This document shows, piece after piece, positions 61,667 to 64,000 of a stretch of DNA of 64,000 nt. The DNA comes from an uncultured Prevotellaceae bacterium. Lineage in GTDB: Bacteria; Bacteroidota; Bacteroidia; Bacteroidales; Muribaculaceae. The notes below the pieces were generated by a model. The model worked only from the letters and a program-made list of their open reading frames with translations, did no database searches and had not been told where the DNA came from. Both the position numbers and the translations under genes were made by a program. The stretch is from positions 62,001 through 126,000 of the forward strand of contig ONIL01000008.1 of NCBI GenBank assembly GCA_900317835.1, given 5' to 3'. Every line of letters begins with the position of its first letter. Positions within the stretch are counted from its first letter, which is position 1.

Positions 61667-62158
61667 TTATTGGGCCAGGAGTTTACGAACTTCTTGAATT
61701 AGTTCATCCTCGGCACCGTCGGTATATCCGCTGTGCTTCGAGACGATGTTTCCCTTACCGTCAACGACTACAACATAGGGGATCATCTGGCCGCCCAATG
61801 CTTTGAGAAACTCGCTATTCGGATCAAGTAAGACCTCATATTCCCATTCATTCTCGTCAACCAGTGGTTTAACCTTGTTGATATTCTGTGCCTGATCAAT
61901 GCTCACGGCAAAGATTTTCACTCCAGTTTCCTCCTGCCACTCGTCATAGACTTCGGCAATTGCCGACAACTCACGGTTGCACGGTTTGCACCATGTGGCG
62001 AAGAAGTCAATAATAAACGGCTTGCCATCATTATTCAACGCCTCGGTCTGTACTGTTGCTCCATCAATGGTTTTGAGCGTTACAGCAGGAAGTTGAGCTT
62101 GAGCAATTCCAAAACCGGCCATCATACAAACCAATACGGCAAATAAACACTTTTTCAT
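61667..62158 (-). CDS. TlpA-like thiol-disulfide oxidoreductase
   Basis: 163 residues from the ATG at 62158; an ATG two codons earlier (62164) is possible. Signal peptide MKKCLFAVLVCMMAGFGIAQA precedes a thioredoxin fold with active site Cys57-x-x-Cys60 (DFFATWCKPCNREL), cis-Pro region QMIPYVVVVDGKGNI and closing helix. Periplasmic disulfide reductase or oxidase of the TlpA/ResA type. First gene of the operon with a consensus promoter directly upstream. Confidence 0.92.
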   Translation of the reverse strand: MKKCLFAVLVCMMAGFGIAQAQLPAVTLKTIDGATVQTEALNNDGKPFIIDFFATWCKPCNRELSAIAEVYDEWQEETGVKIFAVSIDQAQNINKVKPLVDENEWEYEVLLDPNSEFLKALGGQMIPYVVVVDGKGNIVSKHSGYTDGAEDELIQEVRKLLAQ

Positions 62159-62189
62159 ATACATAAAATTTACAGGTTCATTAATGATG

Positions 62190-62221
62190 CAAAGATAGTT
62201 ATTTTTTATAGCAAGACCAAA
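62190..62221 (-). promoter_or_regulatory. Promoter of the envelope thiol operon
   Basis: On the minus strand TTTG, a 20-base spacer, then TATCTTTG (62190-62197), 32 bases before the tlpA start: an exact consensus match. The spacer 62165-62340 otherwise holds only the terminator of the next gene. Confidence 0.7.
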
Positions 62222-62274
62222 AAAAAACGGAAGAAAATCACATCAGCATGCATGTTTTTCGGTTAATAAATGAG

Positions 62275-62310
62275 TCAAGCCTTGCGTTTCAGCATCAAAA
62301 CGCAAGGCTT
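62275..62310 (-). terminator. Intrinsic terminator of the T9SS-tailed protein gene
   Basis: A perfect 14-bp stem caagccttgcgttt / aaacgcaaggcttg with a short loop; actcatttatt follows on the minus strand. It separates the gene at 62341 from the thiol operon. Confidence 0.7.
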
Positions 62311-62340
62311 GATATCAAATCCTATTATGATATGGAAATG

Positions 62341-63996
62341 TTACTTCATCACCTTGGTCGATGTAACGTTACCATTGGCATCGGTCTTGCGCACGATATA
62401 TACGCCATGGCTCATCTCGGTTGCGGGACGTCCGTCAAGAGTGAAGATCTCGGTCTTGACGATTTCATCGCTGGTCTGTACGTCCTCGATTGAAGAAGGC
62501 TTGCCATTGATGTCAACACACATCACAAACATGCCACCACTGCCAGGAATCTCATTCCAGTTATCATCATACTGAGGATCCTGGGTGTAGAAAATGTAGG
62601 CATTATTCTCATCATAGGTTACAGCAAAGCCGTTGGACTTGAAGTTATCCTCACAGATCTGCTTGGTCGAGAGGATGTTACCGAACTCATCAATCTTGAC
62701 TACCATGAAGTTGGCTCCGTTCCAGCTCGTGCAGTTTCCATAGAGAACAACCCAACCCACACTTACGGGAATTACCTTGACGGGAGTGAAGCCCCACATG
62801 TCGTTAGTCTCTAACGACAGGCCATAGGTCAAGTCACCGTTCCAGAAGAAGTTGTTGTCGTCGTCAATGACGTTCACGTTCATGTGATTCTCACTGGCCG
62901 AGTAAGCCCATTCCCAGGCAACCATGGCCCTGTTCTCCTTGACACCCATGCTGGCTGAACCGGCATCACCATCGATGCTGTTGTTGCAGCTGACGGCCTC
63001 GCTGGCAGTAACGCCCTCGGGGGTCAACTGATTAACAACCTGATAGCCGTAGAAGCTTGCCAACACCCTGTAGGTGAGCATCAGGTTATTATCCTCGTTG
63101 ACGGCAGTGATCGGGGTGGGAACAAATGAGCCACTTGAAATGGCCCTCTGCTCAACGGTAACGGGAGCTTCCCACACATTGGTGAGTTCGTTGTTCAGCA
63201 ATTGAGCGTCAAGACCATAGTTCTCCTTGTTGTCATACACCAGATAGATGTTACCCTCGGGGGCAGCGTCCATCGTGCAGATAGTGCTGTTGAGGCGCAT
63301 GGGCTCGCTGAAGGAGCCATCATCACTCACCTTAACAATCATCCAGGCACTGTCATCGAGCTGAACAGAGTCGGGCATCTCCTGGTTGGGGAACCAGGGT
63401 GAGGGTGACCAGTTGTCCTCGTTAGCCTCCTCCATGTAGTACTCGATGTGGGTAGCGGCAAAATAAATGTTGTCACCACTCACGCACAATTTGAGGCTGG
63501 CATCCTCAATAGCGAAAGCGTTCTCGTGAAACTTTGCGGGGTTAAACAGGATACCATCGGCACCCCACACGGGCTCACCCTGCTGGGTATAGCGATACAG
63601 GAAAGCCTCGCTATTGTCACCAGTCAAGTCGTTCCTGATGTCGTTGTAGGCAATCAAGATGTCGCCGTTGGGAGCAAGCGCCAAAGCATAAGCAGTGGTC
63701 CACGAGCGTGTGGGCTTATCGCAAACGACAATTCCTTCGTCGCCAAACATGGCGTTACCGTTAGCGTCAAATAACTGCAGGTGCAATTGATAGGAGAAAT
63801 AATCATTCACCCTCTCACCACGCAACCATGTGAGGATAATCTTGCCGTCGTCGGTGCGAAGGGTCTGCATCTGGGTCTGTCCTTGTGCACCCTCGGCATC
63901 GAGGCGCGTGCTCTCGGTATCACTAGGCACCCACTGTGCGGTCATTGTTCCAATAGCCAGTGCGGCCATTGCCAGAAAAGTAAAAAATTTCTTCAT
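62341..63996 (-). CDS. Secreted protein of unknown function with T9SS-like C-terminal domain
   Basis: 551 residues: signal peptide (about 1-20, ending TMTAQ). A large beta-rich body of repeated short blades follows (for example ALAPNGDILIAYNDIRND, APEGNIYLVYDNKENYG, YDENNAYIFYTQDPQYDD), suggesting a beta-propeller. The C terminus EIFTLDGRPATEMSHGVYIVRKTDANGNVTSTKVMK resembles a type A sorting domain of type IX secretion. No enzymatic motif. Probably secreted or surface-attached. The gene starts four bases before the end of the window, so its own promoter is not visible. Confidence 0.8.
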   Translation of the reverse strand: MKKFFTFLAMAALAIGTMTAQWVPSDTESTRLDAEGAQGQTQMQTLRTDDGKIILTWLRGERVNDYFSYQLHLQLFDANGNAMFGDEGIVVCDKPTRSWTTAYALALAPNGDILIAYNDIRNDLTGDNSEAFLYRYTQQGEPVWGADGILFNPAKFHENAFAIEDASLKLCVSGDNIYFAATHIEYYMEEANEDNWSPSPWFPNQEMPDSVQLDDSAWMIVKVSDDGSFSEPMRLNSTICTMDAAPEGNIYLVYDNKENYGLDAQLLNNELTNVWEAPVTVEQRAISSGSFVPTPITAVNEDNNLMLTYRVLASFYGYQVVNQLTPEGVTASEAVSCNNSIDGDAGSASMGVKENRAMVAWEWAYSASENHMNVNVIDDDNNFFWNGDLTYGLSLETNDMWGFTPVKVIPVSVGWVVLYGNCTSWNGANFMVVKIDEFGNILSTKQICEDNFKSNGFAVTYDENNAYIFYTQDPQYDDNWNEIPGSGGMFVMCVDINGKPSSIEDVQTSDEIVKTEIFTLDGRPATEMSHGVYIVRKTDANGNVTSTKVMK

Positions 63997-64000
63997 AAGC

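Noticed and set aside
1..64000. CRISPR array, rRNA, prophage or insertion sequence
   Set aside because: No regularly spaced direct repeats, rRNA-like stretches, integrase/transposase genes or terminal repeats were seen when reading the window.

Overview
The window looks like chromosomal DNA from a Bacteroidales bacterium, probably a gut or rumen relative of the Muribaculaceae/Prevotella group. Three things point there. Many genes are preceded by the Bacteroidota -7 box TAnnTTTG, several times with TTTG or TTG 19-20 bases upstream, and Shine-Dalgarno sequences are largely absent. The gene families are typical: C10 peptidases, GH92 mannosidase, Omp28-type thiol proteins, a DUF6029-like barrel, type IX secretion (T9SS)-like C-terminal tails, and the dxs-trkA-trkH and recQ-recJ neighbourhoods. 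Secreted proteins carry dockerin-like Ca-binding repeats. I saw no phage genes, insertion sequence, CRISPR array or rRNA. The genus is inference.

Layout: 1-3627 (minus) holds two small lipoproteins, a TSCPD protein, a Crp/Fnr regulator, hisS and a membrane zinc peptidase. 3854-10351 holds an Ala-rich lipoprotein, a GNAT enzyme, a nitroreductase, an M3 peptidase and MutS2. 10352-14792 (plus) holds a candidate small RNA, a secreted C1B peptidase, RidA and GH92. 15215-19202 (minus) is an unusual redox locus: iron-dependent alcohol dehydrogenase, two exported flavodoxin-like proteins (one fused to a cyclophilin-like domain and dockerin repeats) and an exported DUF362 protein. 19535-22569 (plus) holds two tandem C10 peptidases with dockerin tails. 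22739-31947 (plus) holds a 58-residue membrane protein, dxs, trkA, trkH, ftsK, a LolA-like protein and DUF445.

31962-42357 (minus) holds a 2-oxoacid:ferredoxin oxidoreductase pair, recQ-recJ, tRNA-Cys, a FeoB-associated Cys-rich protein, topB and mazG. 42599-50905 (plus) holds a porin, then one run for glycine cleavage: lipoate ligase, gcvT, gcvH, split gcvPA/gcvPB and lpdA. These supply the whole system, since the ligase lipoylates GcvH, GcvP and GcvT act on it and Lpd reoxidises it. 50989-51843 is a dockerin-SUMF1 gene cut by one in-frame TAG. 52061-56556 (plus) holds uvrB, a YgiQ-type radical SAM gene and a PAP2 phosphatase. 56558-62164 (minus) is a five-gene envelope thiol operon (TlpA, DUF6029-like barrel, Omp28 lipoprotein, dockerin protein, Omp28 protein with a T9SS-like tail), preceded by another T9SS-tailed secreted protein at 62341-63996.

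The less ordinary signals are the extracytoplasmic flavodoxin/cyclophilin/dockerin locus, the thiol operon, two candidate small RNAs, long intergenic hairpin repeats, the unlisted small membrane protein before dxs and the amber-interrupted SUMF1 gene.
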